Shown here: positions 9,469 through 21,305 of the stretch, one piece after another
Position numbering within the stretch: position 1 is the stretch's first letter
Layout: each line of letters opens with the position of its first letter
Assembly (NCBI GenBank): GCA_021464415.1
Contig: CM038469.1
Span: forward strand, 3,326,501-3,390,500
Direction of reading: 5' to 3'
DNA from: Lonicera japonica
Lineage: Eukaryota; Streptophyta; Magnoliopsida; Dipsacales; Caprifoliaceae
Length of the DNA stretch: 64,000 bases
Notes under the pieces: model-generated
Told to the model about the DNA's origin: nothing
What the model saw: the letters and a program-made list of their open reading frames with translations, nothing else
Databases searched by the model: none
Made by a program: the position numbers and the translations under genes

Positions 9469-12400
9469 ATGTATGTAACATGGATAACAAAAAAATTGCA
9501 TTAATATATTTTTATCTACTTTAGTCTATCTGTTTTAATCTTTAAATATGTTTAATTGTAGGTTCAGCCTTGGACAAGATTCAGCATGGTTGATGGTGAG
9601 CTCAGGTATCCTCCATGATGCTTGTGCTTCAATTTGCAAAACGACTTGTAATGGGGACTTGAACTCTGTTTGCTACCAAGTTTATGAACGTGTACCTAAT
9701 GGTCAGATCTTAGCTTTTCGGTCTCCACCCGATTGTACCGTCCAAAATCTTGAACATCAGGGTAAAGATTTAGTGCCATCATCCACCTTTGGTACTATGT
9801 TCGACTTCATAGCGACAAAAGTCAACCGTTCTTTTTCCATTCACAAAGCTGCAGCAGAAGTTTTTTCCTCCCTCCATGCCCAGCTCTCTAAGCTCAACAA
9901 AGAGGTGCTTTAGCTATCTTTTCTACTTTTGATTTTGTTTATTCATTTTTATCAGTTATTGGAGAAAACTTAGCTGTGAAATTTTTATTTATTGCTCATA
10001 TTTCTTGAAGAAAGAAAGAAAACACCGGCACATTTAATTACTTATGGGTGTTGTTTGATTATAAAACAAAAAATGGAAAATAATTGAAAACACCACTAAT
10101 TAGGGGTGTGCAAAAAAATCGAAAAACCACTCCGGCCCGAATTAGCCGGTTTTTAAGGTTTTCAGTTCCGATTCGATTGGGGAATATGAAAACCGAAAAG
10201 GGTCAGTTGCCGATGTTACAAAACCGGTAAAATCCGAACCGAACTAAAAGATATTTTATAAAAAAAAAATTGCTAAAGAAGAAAAACATAAAATCTTTAT
10301 TTATTTATTTTGACAAAAACGATTTAAGAAAAAAAGTGCCCAATTGATTAAACACAAATCCAACTTTGTGTCAAAAATGACTTTAAGTCATGGCCCAATA
10401 ACATATAAAATATTTTTTAAGCCATGGCCCAATAATATAAAATAGATTCAATTACCCAAATCCAAAAGCCAAAAAACCGATTAACCGAACTAACCCCAAC
10501 CGGTTTTAAGCCTTAACCAGTTTGTATCCGGTCGACTGCATATTAAAACCGACATATCGGTTCGGTTGACGCTAAAAATGCACAGTTTGGTTAACCGAAC
10601 CATGCATACCCCTACGACTAATTTTTTACGAAAAGTTGGAAAAAGATGAGTGATTTGGTGAAATGTTATACGTATTAGTTTTTGGATTTTTCATGGAATA
10701 AAATTCTTTGGGCGCCAGGTAAAAAAGTTTTCCATGGAACATAACGAAAAGATGGAGATCTCACCAAATCGCTCTTCTTGTCCGCTTTCCCCTAAAAATT
10801 AGTATTGTTGTCGGTTATTTTCCAACTTTGTATGAAACACAGTTTTAGGATTCGTTTGATAACAATATAAAAAAGGAAAATAAAAACAGTTGATTTTTGT
10901 GAAAAATTGAAAAATAAGTTGAGGCATGCGGTGAGATGTCTTCTTACTTGGTGATTTTTTCTATGAAGAAATTTTCTTTGGTAGTTTAGGAAAAAAAAAA
11001 TTCCACAAAAAATAATGGAAGATGGAGGGCATTTCAACACATGCCTCAACTTAGTTTCCATCTTCTTACTTAAATCAAGTATTTTTTTTTCTTTTCTCTA
11101 TTCTTATTGAATGGAACCTTTTTTTTTTTTGGATATTATTGAATGGAACCTTATTGTTGTGTTTTATTAGCATTACAGTCTTTCATAAGCAAGTACAGGC
11201 TTTTGTATGTGTTTGTGTGTTGTCTGTTCCGCTCATTAGAGAGAGAGATTGATCATGGATACTCAACCATTTGACAATAAATATGCCACTTCATAATTCA
11301 AGTATGCTTCGGTGTCAACCATTCACTAATATTATGTTTGTGTCTACTGCAGATTGATATCTTCAATCCTCTAATAATAACTGGAAATTCTCTCGGAGGA
11401 TCCATTGCCTCTCTCTACACTCTATGGCTGCTAGACACCATTTACTCTAACCCAACAAATGACCCCAGAAAACCCAAACGCCCCATTTGTATAACTTTTG
11501 GAGCGCCCCTTCTTGGTGACATTCGCTTGCAACGCGCTATCTATGAACGGCCATCATGGACCCCATGCTTCCTCCACGTGGTTTCGAATCAAGATCCTAT
11601 CCCCAAGCTCTTTGTCCGACCCCACGCAGCCCTTTCTACTGAGCCGACCTCCTTAGCCACCCCAACTTACATGCCATTTGGTTCGTTTCTTTTTTGTTCA
11701 GAATCCGGCTGTGCGCGTTTTGATCATCCCAACTCGGTTTTTGAACTACTTGAAGCGATGAGCACAGAGGGTGTCGGAAACTATAATGCCAGCAGCGACT
11801 ATCTAATTTGTTATTATGGAATGGTTTTGGGCTGCCTTAAGGAAAAGGCAATTTGTAGCGGAGTTTCGGAGTTGGGTGAAGGCTTTGTCAATCCACTTCG
11901 TGTCGGACTTACCTTGCAACTAGAAGCAATTGGAGTTACCAAAACACAGGTAATTAACTAACCTTTAAAAAAAAAAAAAAAGAAGAAGAAGGGAAGGTCA
12001 AAATCTCTTTCCTTTACTACAATAATAACAAAAATCACCTCCACCACTAGTGACCACACGGGGCACATACAAATGCCCCCCCACACAAAAGACTAGCATT
12101 ATTACACTCTTGGTATTAGAACTCACAATTATATATAGACTTATCCAATCTAGAAATTTCGAAATGGAAGGCCACTTAGTAATTGGCAATTATAATTCTC
12201 ACATTCAATGGTGGAGCTGGGAAACTAGCAAGGTGGGGACAAAATTCAAAACACACAAAAATTTAGTTAAAGTCATAAAATTTGAACAAAAACACAATAG
12301 TATTAATAATAATATTTCATACAACTCAAACAAAGAATGTGAACAATTATGAGAAATTACAATAATATAATACAAATATAATAGTATTAATAATATTATG

Positions 12401-13815
12401 CAATTAATCAAGAATCACAACTAATATTATATAAGTAATTAAGAAATTTAATTATACCTAATATTAAAAAGTAGATGTAAGAAAGGATTTACCTTGGTAG
12501 TGTTGGAAAAATAGGTAAAATACCATTTTAGAGTCATTCTTAGGGTAATTTTCAGTTGGACCTCACACTCGGTTTTGAAATATTATTATAAATCCGTATT
12601 TTCCTCCGTGAGGACATCAAAATTGTACATTTGTTTGCTCAAAATGGTTATAGAGTGAATGAGAAATTGTCACCCAAAGTGAGTTACTTGAGATAGAAAA
12701 ATTGAATGAAAACAAGTAAGTCCCATATGAAAACTTTGTGCAAAAATTGATGGGTGTATAAGAGATCACCTCTTATAAACTTGATAAGCATTTAAGAAAA
12801 ATAAGATCCCTATATATAATTTTGTTCTCTTACACTTTGCCTACCTTCAAGTATAAATTTCTGCACATAAATTCCTATGTATATATATATATTTTTAAAA
12901 AAAAACCCCATATACAATTAAAAAAATTCCAAAACCAAGTGTTGCCTTATTCTGCATTTCTTTTTCGTATGTGTGTGTGTAAATTGATGACAGCAGCAGC
13001 AGCAGCAGGAGGAGGACAATCGCATGAAAAGTCTCATTGAAAAGGTCGAAAAAAGGCAAGAGGAAGCTCTAAAACGCAAGAGATATGTTATGGATCCCAA
13101 AAAGAAGTTGAACGAGGCTAAAAAAAGCATGGCCCATCTTGAATGGTACAAGATGAAGACAGTGGACCAGGGAGGTTACTATGATGCGTACAAAAATGCG
13201 GATACCAGAGATCGGAAGATAAGCAAGGAAACAATACTCAAGCACCAAAAAATTCTCGGAGATTACTGGAAAGACTTGGTACGAAAAGCTGACCAAATGC
13301 CACAAAAGGAAGGAGTGTTCTTCCACACTAGCTGGCTCTTTGCTGCGATCACCTACAAAAGAATGATCGAACCACTAGACATAGCCTATTGGTACATGCA
13401 GGGCAAGAGCAACTACATAAACTCAGGAAGATCTGAACACTACAAATTAATGGAGAAGTGGTTCAATGACGACAAAAAATCACCAAGCCAAGCAAGTAAT
13501 TCTAGTGAGGGTGAAAAAGCTAGTCTCACTGAGGATTCTTGCTTTTGGGCTCATGTGGAGGAGGCTATTATTTCAATTGGTGTTTTGAAGGATGGGAGTA
13601 GCCAAGAAAATAAAGAATTTGCGAAGCAGAATCTGATTAAATTTGAGGATTATGTGATGGGTTTGATTGGGCAACGTGCAGTTTCCCCTGAGATTTTCTT
13701 GGAGAATAGTACTTTCATGAAGTGGTGGGAAAACTATGAGAAAATCATGGGAGGAACTTCATACAAGTCTTTGCTGGCTGATTTTATGAGGAATGACTAT
13801 AAAAGGTATGTTTAG
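9469..13815 (+). CDS. SAG101: SAG101-like immune regulator, copy 2 (4 exons)
   Basis: Exons: 9469-9470, 9562-9904, 11353-11949, 12994-13815; predicted 587 residues. The start codon is again split AT|G (intron 9471-9561). The lipase-like domain has GNSLG at about residues 126-130 (Ser128), ITFGAPLLGD, and SNQDPIPK carrying the likely acid Asp. Compared with copy 1 it has a longer loop after DPIPKLF (about residues 196-215) and extra residues in exon 2. The EP domain carries KLNEAKKSMAHLEWYK, EPLDIAYWYMQGK and SPEIFLENSTFMKWW. No stops or frameshifts are visible. Intron 2 (9905-11352) holds a hAT-like element and a MITE. The exon 4 acceptor is a run of six CAG triplets (12991-13008), giving up to five glutamines. 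Copies 1 and 2 have diverged substantially, so the duplication is not recent. Confidence 0.88.
10101..10614. mobile_element. Non-autonomous hAT-like element (TAGGGGTG ends)
   Basis: Terminal inverted repeats TAGGGGTGTGCA and TGCATACCCCTA bound a 514-base segment without coding capacity. It is flanked by near-perfect 8-base target duplications, CCACTAAT (10093-10100) and CGACTAAT (10615-10622), the length expected for hAT. The interior is rich in AACCG/CGGTT motifs. It sits in intron 2 of SAG101 copy 2 and appears to have landed in an older MITE-like sequence (10030-10100 and 10621 onward). Confidence 0.75.
10847..11119. repeat. MITE in intron 2 of SAG101 copy 2
   Basis: The inverted ends GATTCGTTTGATAACAATAT and CTATTCTTATTGAATGGAAC match the MITE at 6074-6288 in copy 1. 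The right end is partly repeated again at 11146-11160. It has no coding sequence. Confidence 0.5.
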
Positions 13816-14224
13816 TGAGTTCATTGCGGTGCTCACCTAACATGAAAAAACTTATCACCCTTTTATGCAATTTTAGAGTGTGTGTCGGAAAAAGGGAAAG
13901 AAAAAAGAGGAATGGGAGTTGGAGAAGAAGGGTAGCGTAAGTCAAGATCAAGTGCAGTATTTTAAGTCTCCACCTTTTCTTTTTGCTAATAATGTTCTTT
14001 TCGTGTGTTTTTCTTGCTCATGTTTTTTATGTTTCGTCCTTCAATGGCTTGTTCAATTTCTTGTGTATGTTGTGTTTGGTTAAAAACTCGATGCTCTGGA
14101 AATGGTTTATGGTGTAATGAATTTCTTATGCAAGTGAAATATTAATAGCTATTTGTTTAGTATTAGAAATCAATTACACTATATTATGGTGTATAGGATT
14201 TGGCTCTTCTTCATTACCCTTTTG

Positions 14225-14545
14225 TCCAATTTAGTTCAATGTAGTCTAATTTGAGAGTGAAATTAATGAATTTTTTTATATAAAACTTGATGGAGATGAT
14301 CGTTATAACTAATAGATCATTGACATAAAATTTCATCAGATGATTTAATTTAGAAGCGGGTGAGATCAACATCTAAAATTTTAAAAGTCTAAAATGAACA
14401 TGTGTATCAAAAATTTATTACGTCCACAATCTATTTGAATTTCTTAATAAAATTTTGTGGAGATAATCTAGTAATGATAGAGATCATCTCCATCAAATTT
14501 CATGAAAAAAATTCATCAATTTACCTGTCAAATTAAACCCCAATG
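14225..14545. repeat. Foldback MITE, family A copy 1
   Basis: The left half contains TTGAGAGTGAAATTAATGAA and AACTTGATGGAGATGATC. The right half contains the inverse, GATCATCTCCATCAAATTTC and ATGAAAAAAATTCATC. The two halves form a large inverted repeat around a central block with AAAATTTTAAA and AAATTTATTACGTCCAC. The same arrangement recurs near 20330, 30318, 54382, 56570 and 59565. Confidence 0.55.
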
Positions 14546-16849
14546 AATGAAAGGATAATGAAAAAAAAGTTAAATATTAGTGTATAGTTGATTTTGATCA
14601 AAATATTAAAAACGGTACAAAAGCAAATTATATTTTTTTATTTGTAAGAGTAACTCAACACACCGTCTTGCATTGTTCCGTAAATCAAACACTGGTATAG
14701 TACTCTCAGTAAATCAAACCCAATCTCAATGAAACGTAAGACAAGTTTGTAGAACAAGGTATTAATTTATTTATTTAATTTTTGGTTGATTTGGATACAT
14801 GTATCTTTAATAGTGTCCGATTTGCCACCTGTCTATGAAATTATTTATTGGGATTTTAATTTTTGGCACAACTAACAGCTGTTATTAACTTACGTCTGGG
14901 CACATGTCTCAATTATTATTGGCTATGGCTGCTTAATCTTTGTAAATTTCCTTCAAATTATTTTTTGATGTCAACCTACGAGCTGTCAACAATCATTTGA
15001 AAGATAGGAATGAGTTTTGCAGAAAGAATTTTTTTTCGCAATCAAAATTGTTAAAATTTTAATTGGAGTCAATTAATTTTTTAAAATAAAAAATTAGAGA
15101 AAACTATTGTAAGCCTATATGCCACTACTTTCACTCTATTTTTGTGTATAATTTTATAGTTACAAACTAATTTAATATTGGTAACTGAACTTAAAAGGCA
15201 TTGTTCTATTGCGAAATAAAAAAAAGTAATGCCAATGCTATATATAATAATTGATGTAAAACAAAAAATAATATATGACCATTAGTATTTCAAATGAATT
15301 TTTTAATATTTTAATATAATTTTTAGTTACACATTTTTTTTAAATACATTCTATTTATGTTTATGATGAATCGCAAAGTGATTAAAAAATTTACATAAGC
15401 TGGCTGATTAGATCCTCAAAACTATTATTGATCGATACATTTTTTCCACGTAAATTAGGTGACAAAAGTTGATTAGATCCTCATTACTTTTATCTATAAC
15501 AAAAATATCACTAACATGCGAATCTTCCTTCATTTTCAGCACTTCTCTTGTCTGAAAAAAACAACAAAATGTAATTTTCGCCGAAAGATACCATTGATGT
15601 ACAAAAGGACATAATGATTTACTCTTTTACCCTTTTTCTGTTCACTTTCACTCCATTGTCTTGTTCAATCTTTTTTCACGCTTACAAAACAAAACTTATT
15701 TTTAAAGAACACATTAAGCTGGTGTTCGATAACATCACTCAACTTTAAAAACTTAAAATATTTATTTGTTGAAGATTTTGAATTGAGTTTTTGAGATTTT
15801 TTGTTAAAAGGTGTAAAAATAAGTTGAAAAGTTGAATTTTGTTTTTGTTAAGAGTTTTTTTTCAACCAATTACAAAAAGAAATCATAAAAAAATCTCAAA
15901 AAATAGTCATAATGAATCTTATTTTATATAGATCTCTATTATGTTTCAAATATATTTTTTATGTAATTCTGAATTTTGGACTTAAAGTTATAGTGTTTTA
16001 AAACTTTTATAAGAGAAAATAAAATGAAGTGAATTTTGAAAAATGTGAAAATAAAGTAAACTTTTTGCTAAAAAACTAAAAACTTGATTTTTTAGTTTTC
16101 TACCAAACAGGGGCAAAGTTTTTCGAATATAAGTTGTTTTAAAATTTTTTGTTAATGAAAAAAATTAAGTACTAACTTAATTTTCTCTACTTAAAACTAA
16201 AATTTTCCATCCAAAGTTTTAACCGATAAATTCTCCACTTAAAACTAAAAATTTAATTTTAAAGAGTGCAAAATCTTTATTTTACCAATTACATTTTAGA
16301 ATCATGTTATCCAAATAAACTAATAAGAGCAAAATTATCGTACTAAAAAAAATTAATTTCCAAAAGTGTTATTATCAAACAAACAACATTTTTCTAAATA
16401 CAACTTTTACAACTAAACAAACAGTTTTTTCAGTTTCAATTTTCCGATTTCCGTTTTTTTATCAAAACACCACCAAAATATTTCATAGAAAACCACCCCC
16501 TTCTCCTTAATCACTGACCACCATTACCAATAAAAAACCCAAGCAACACCGTTAAAGAAACAGAGGAAGAACTTCAATTCCGATTTTATTTTATTTTTTG
16601 TTCTGATTTAAATCCAATTGAACCACCACTAAATACAATAGCAAATGCCATAAATTAAAACAAACACGAATAAACCCATTGAAAATAACACTATATATAA
16701 TGAATATATCACTTTAATAATGAAATTATGACAGAATCTTTGTATACATTTATCAATTCATCACAAGAAAAACCAAAAATACTTTAAAAGAAACCATATA
16801 CTCATGAACATAGTTCACAACCCACAGTAAAAAAAAAACCCTCTCTAAT
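14546..16849. other. Gene-free AT-rich region
   Basis: I see no coding sequence. A stretch at about 15710-16120 begins GCTGGTGTTCGATAACATCA and ends TTTCTACCAAACAGGGGC, the look of a decayed MITE, but the ends do not pair well. The rest is A/T-rich low-complexity DNA. Confidence 0.4.
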
Positions 16850-18302
16850 TTAGTTAAATGCATCACACCTTCGCCGAATCTGTCCTCTCTTCCCCGTCTT
16901 CACCCCGTAAAGGCTAAGCTTCTCCATTGCTCGAGCAAATGCCTCAAAGAACGCATTCTGATCTTTAGCATACGTCTCCGCAAATGGCCTCGTCCTCTGA
17001 TCCGAAACCAAAGCCCGATCCGACGACAAAATCCCCAATCCTTTTGGCAAATTGTCAAAATACTTATTATCAAATTTGTTTGGAGTCATGACATCGTTGA
17101 ACACCGATAATGTAGGGTTGTTGTGGTAATCGGCACAAGCATCTCTCAATGCCTGTGCGAATCTCGGATTATATGATGGATCAGATTGTGCGTTTTTGCT
17201 GTAGTTGTAAATATTTGAACTGAACTCTTTACAATGGGAGAATCCAATAGTGTGAGCTCCGGTTAACGCCACCATTTCTTGTACTGTGAATCCTCTCGAA
17301 GTGAAAATTTTTATGATTTGGTCCATTGACATTGTTGGCCTGGGAAGATTACCTTGTAAGAATTTAGAAATATTTTAGACATAAACGAACTTAGAAAACA
17401 CAATGTCAAAATACCAAAAGTCATCTATGATTATAAAAGCCCTTCACACTCAAGATCTTCCACTCTCTTCGCGCTTTTATTCCCCCGAATCCTAAACTAG
17501 TAAATTCAAACTACTATCTCCTATAGGTCATTTTAAGAGATTAAATGATAACTCGATATTATTCAAAATTTCAATGTGAACTTCGAATTTTAAGAACAAT
17601 CAAAAACTCAATCCAAAGTTCCAAACCAGCAATGCGGTCAAAGCCTTTCATTAGTATAAAGTTGACAAAATCTTATGTGCTAAGGTATACCATAAGTCAT
17701 GCAATTTATATTACTATTTATTACCAAATTTAATTTAAATTCCTAATTCGGTCTCTATGTAATAATCTTAAAAATTACTTGAGCCAATGGAAGCGCACAT
17801 TTTCTTATTGCATACCTTCAACACGAGAAGCTCGGGATACTAATCCATCTCTCCGCCCTAATTTGACGGTGTAGTACGGTCCGCCCATCATCGTGACGAG
17901 ATTCCGAACGGCGACGGCGAGTATGTCGGAACAGGATACGACGCCGGGACAGGCGAGTTCGAGGGCGGTCTTGGCGCGGACGACGACGTCGAAGCCGTCG
18001 CCGGGGAGGGAGAGGTTGATGTCGGCGTCTCGCTCGGCCTTGGCGAAGGCGGTGGAGGAGATGAGGACGGAAGCGTCGCAGCCTTCGACTAGGCAGTCGT
18101 GGAAGAAGAGGCGGAGTGCGGCGGCGGCGGTGGTGGGTGAGTTGATCTGCTTGTTGGTGGTGGTGTCTTGCATTATCTGCTCGAATTTAGGGCATGTTTT
18201 TTGGTAGTAGGCTGTGTTTAGCATTCGAGATTGCGAGTAAGAGGGAGTAGTAAAAATTGAAAAACAGAGAAACATAAGAAATGGTGCTACTACCACTGCC
18301 AT
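16850..18302 (-). CDS. Class III secretory peroxidase (2 exons)
   Basis: Exon 1 is 18302-17816 and exon 2 is 17352-16850, joined within a glycine codon (GTATGC donor, TTACAAG acceptor); 329 residues. An N-terminal hydrophobic signal peptide (~1-24) suggests secretion to the cell wall. RLFFHDC holds the distal catalytic His (~68) and GAHTIGFSHC the proximal haem-ligand His (~196). The paired cysteines of the family are present (KTCPKF, CDASVL, CPGVVSC, the C-terminal RRRCDAF). Such enzymes use H2O2 to oxidise phenolics, or make reactive oxygen. The LNTAYYQKTCPKFE start resembles the Arabidopsis PER41/PER63 group. Exon 1 is far more GC-rich (17880-18180) than its surroundings. Confidence 0.92.
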
Positions 18303-20860
18303 TAGATTCTCTCCCTAAGGAAGTACAGAGAGAGATTAAGGAGAAGTTAGATGTAGAGGAAAGTGGTATTAAAGGGATAGTGTTTTGAAGGGAAGGGTTT
18401 TAGTGAGAGTGAGAGAGAGAGTGTGGTTTTGTAAGAATACGCGCTAGTCTGTCGGGCACCAATCACGGCATGTGTGCTAGCTATCAGGTGGGGCCGGACA
18501 CGATGTTGATGCATGGGTTATGTAAAAGCATCCATAGATTGGGGTTTGTGCGTGGATTAAATTACAGAAATGGTCATGTGACCTCCTTAAATTTTGATAT
18601 TAGTCGGTGCTCTGTTCAAATTACCAAAATAAAATGCCACATAATTTCCCCGTCCTTCAATAAATTATTTGTTATGAAAAAATTGTTACCAATTTAATTA
18701 TTTTTGGGTGTTAGTAAAGTAAAAATGGAGTGGGATTTTTTTAAACTCTGCTGCCATTCGGATTAAAAAAATTTCTCTTATTTTTATGATCGAACACTAA
18801 ATACTCATAATCAAACATCAAACACTAAACACCCATTCGAATGACAAGGTTAGAAGGCAAAGTGCTAATAATGTATACTGAATGACTATCAAGTATGTTG
18901 TAAATGATGTACATATTGTATGCTCAGATTCTCATAAATTGATTTAGATCACATTAAAAATAGAATAAAATGATCATTAACGGACTATAGGTGAAAGAAT
19001 AAAATTTAGGCACAAGTGCAAAAATAAACTTCAATCATATTAATTGATTTTGTAGTAAAAAACAATATATCCATTCCTCCATGGTAAGAGCACCGCCAAT
19101 GTCTCCTAAATCTATTTTTTGTAAAAGGGGTCGAGAACGAGCGAAGTGTAGTCCTGTCAACCAATAGGCGCCGTTACATGTCACGGCGTTACATGACTAT
19201 AAATGTGAGTTCAATTAAAAACTAATTTTCCTTTTATTTCTCTCAGTTGAAAACAGCTTTTTATTAATTAATTAAAAATACTTAATTAACGTTGTGGGTA
19301 CAAAATGCATAACGGTGTCCCCGGCGTATGTTGTGACTGCGACCATCATCGCCAATCTCATTTTATATTAAACAATTACTTTTTTTTTCTCATAATAACA
19401 TGTATAGGATATGTTATTAGTTCTAGAATGCACATATTTAAGTATTATTTAGCCATTTTAAATCATTTATTTGATTATGTGTATTTATTTATTTATATAG
19501 ATTTGCTTTGAGTTTCACAAATAAACCTTTTACATAACGTGATTAAAAAAAGGGTTGAGAGTGAACGAATTGCTTGTGAAAAATTATTTCATTTATCAAC
19601 AAATGTTATTAATGTGCCAACAAGACGGATAAAGAAAAGCAGAGAAGTTAGATTTGTCATAAAGGATTAGTTCATGGGGAGACAAATTGACAAATTTTAT
19701 ATATATGCAAGCTGGCTCTCAATCGAACGCTTTTGCATTTTTGCCAGGAATAGGTCCCTGGCCCCCATGGGCAGTTGGCATTGTGATACTCTCATTGCGT
19801 AAAAGACACAGCAAATAGTTACTTTCGCTATTCCCATTTACAGGGTAATGCGCAAAACTTACGATTAAATTTACAAATATATTAATTATAAAATTGAGAG
19901 TTTGCATCGAGTATGATAAAAAAAAATAACTATACGAGTGTACCAAATTCATATGGTATATATGTTAAGGGAAAAAAAATGCCACAAGAGTAAGAGTTAC
20001 TAATATGACTAGCAAAAAAATATTTGTTTTCATACAAGTAAAGTATGTTAGTATGAATTATTTTTTTTATTTTTTTTTGGGCCATACGAGTAACAAACAC
20101 TCGTATGAGTAAAGTTTAGGATTATAATAAGTCCGCACATTCTATACCATACACACTAAGTTTGTGAGTTAACTCCTCTTTGCCCATTTTCGATACTCAG
20201 TGTGAATGCTACGAGACTCTCTAAATAGATGAGATCCAAAACATTCTATAAACTCTTTTTATTATACATATGGATACATATGTATACAATCAGACTTCAA
20301 AAAATGCTTCATTTTTTTAGTTCACTCAATTTTGATTGAATTTTTTTGATAAAATTTTGTGAGAATAATCTATATGACGAGTAAGTGATATAAAAATCTA
20401 AAATTCAACGGTTGAAATGTACACATATACATTAATTTTTAGTTCACCTACTTCCTGGTTGAATTGTTTTATGATACAAGATATTGAAAAAAACACTTAC
20501 ATAAAAAAAATGAGACAATTGGTTATAAGGCTTCATTCTATAATGTTTTATAACTCTAAAGACAGACTCATATTTAATAAAGGGAAATAGTACTAATTTC
20601 ATAATTTTGTTTTATAATAAGAACATTTTTCATAATATTAATTTATTTTAAGAAAAATAATAAATGTTGATGGACAAAAATACCCTGATATAATTCCCTC
20701 TCCCTCACCCCCCCTCTCTCTCTTACATAAATATAAATCGTTTATATACAAATTCATTTATATATAAACCAAGCATTGTATGTTGTTGGTGCTGCTAATG
20801 CACCTTTCAATAACATCTCTTCTTCTTCTTCTTCTTCTTTGTTTAATGAATTTTCTTTCT
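18303..20860. other. Gene-free region upstream of the peroxidase
   Basis: The first ~150 bases are the likely peroxidase promoter and 5' leader (CT-rich on the - strand). Beyond that I see only AT-rich DNA with no supported gene. A TTC run lies at about 20818-20840. Around 20330-20470 there is a fragment of the foldback MITE family (TTTGATAAAATTTTGTGAGA, then AAATTCAACGGTTGAAATG). Confidence 0.4.
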
Positions 20861-20947
20861 TTCTCTAGATCTTTTTTTTTTGTAAAAGTGTCTCTTTCTC
20901 TCCTCTTACTCTCTCTAGATTTCTGATGTGAGACAGAGAGAGAGAGT

Positions 20948-21290
20948 TTGAAATTATGTGGGAAGTGTTTCTTCGATGGGACCGAGGGGAAGGGAAGGCA
21001 GAAGATGACGTTTTTCCTACGAAAATGCCACTTGCTTTTGAAGGGGAGGCGGAAGAGGCTTGATGATTACTTGGATCTAGTTCTTCTCTCTGCAATTTGT
21101 GCGAAATTTGGTGGTAAAAAGAGAAAAGACAAATCATAGATGAAATTGAAGGAGTTTGAGCTGGAGTGTCTAATTGATGATGTATCGAAGGTGTTCAGGG
21201 AGGTTTCGAGAACATAGAAGATTAAGGAAGATGTTTATTTTGACAAGGATCTGGATTTGATTAAAGGTGTGCAAAATAAAGATCTCATCA
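20948..21290 (+). other. Unassigned possible coding fragment
   Basis: The + strand has a short frame from about 20948 to 21139 (KLCGKCFF..., basic and Cys/Lys-rich), followed after a stop by another stretch reading LKEFELECLIDDVSKVF. I recognise no family. The sequence is less AT-rich than its surroundings and could be the remnant of a gene whose continuation was replaced by the palindromic repeat array starting at 21306. It could also be chance. Confidence 0.15.
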
Positions 21291-21305
21291 ATTTTTTTTA
21301 TTTTT

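Noticed and set aside
12000..12420. Open stretches on both strands after exon 3 of SAG101 copy 2
   Set aside because: They lie inside intron 3 in low-complexity AT-rich DNA and have no counterpart in copy 1.
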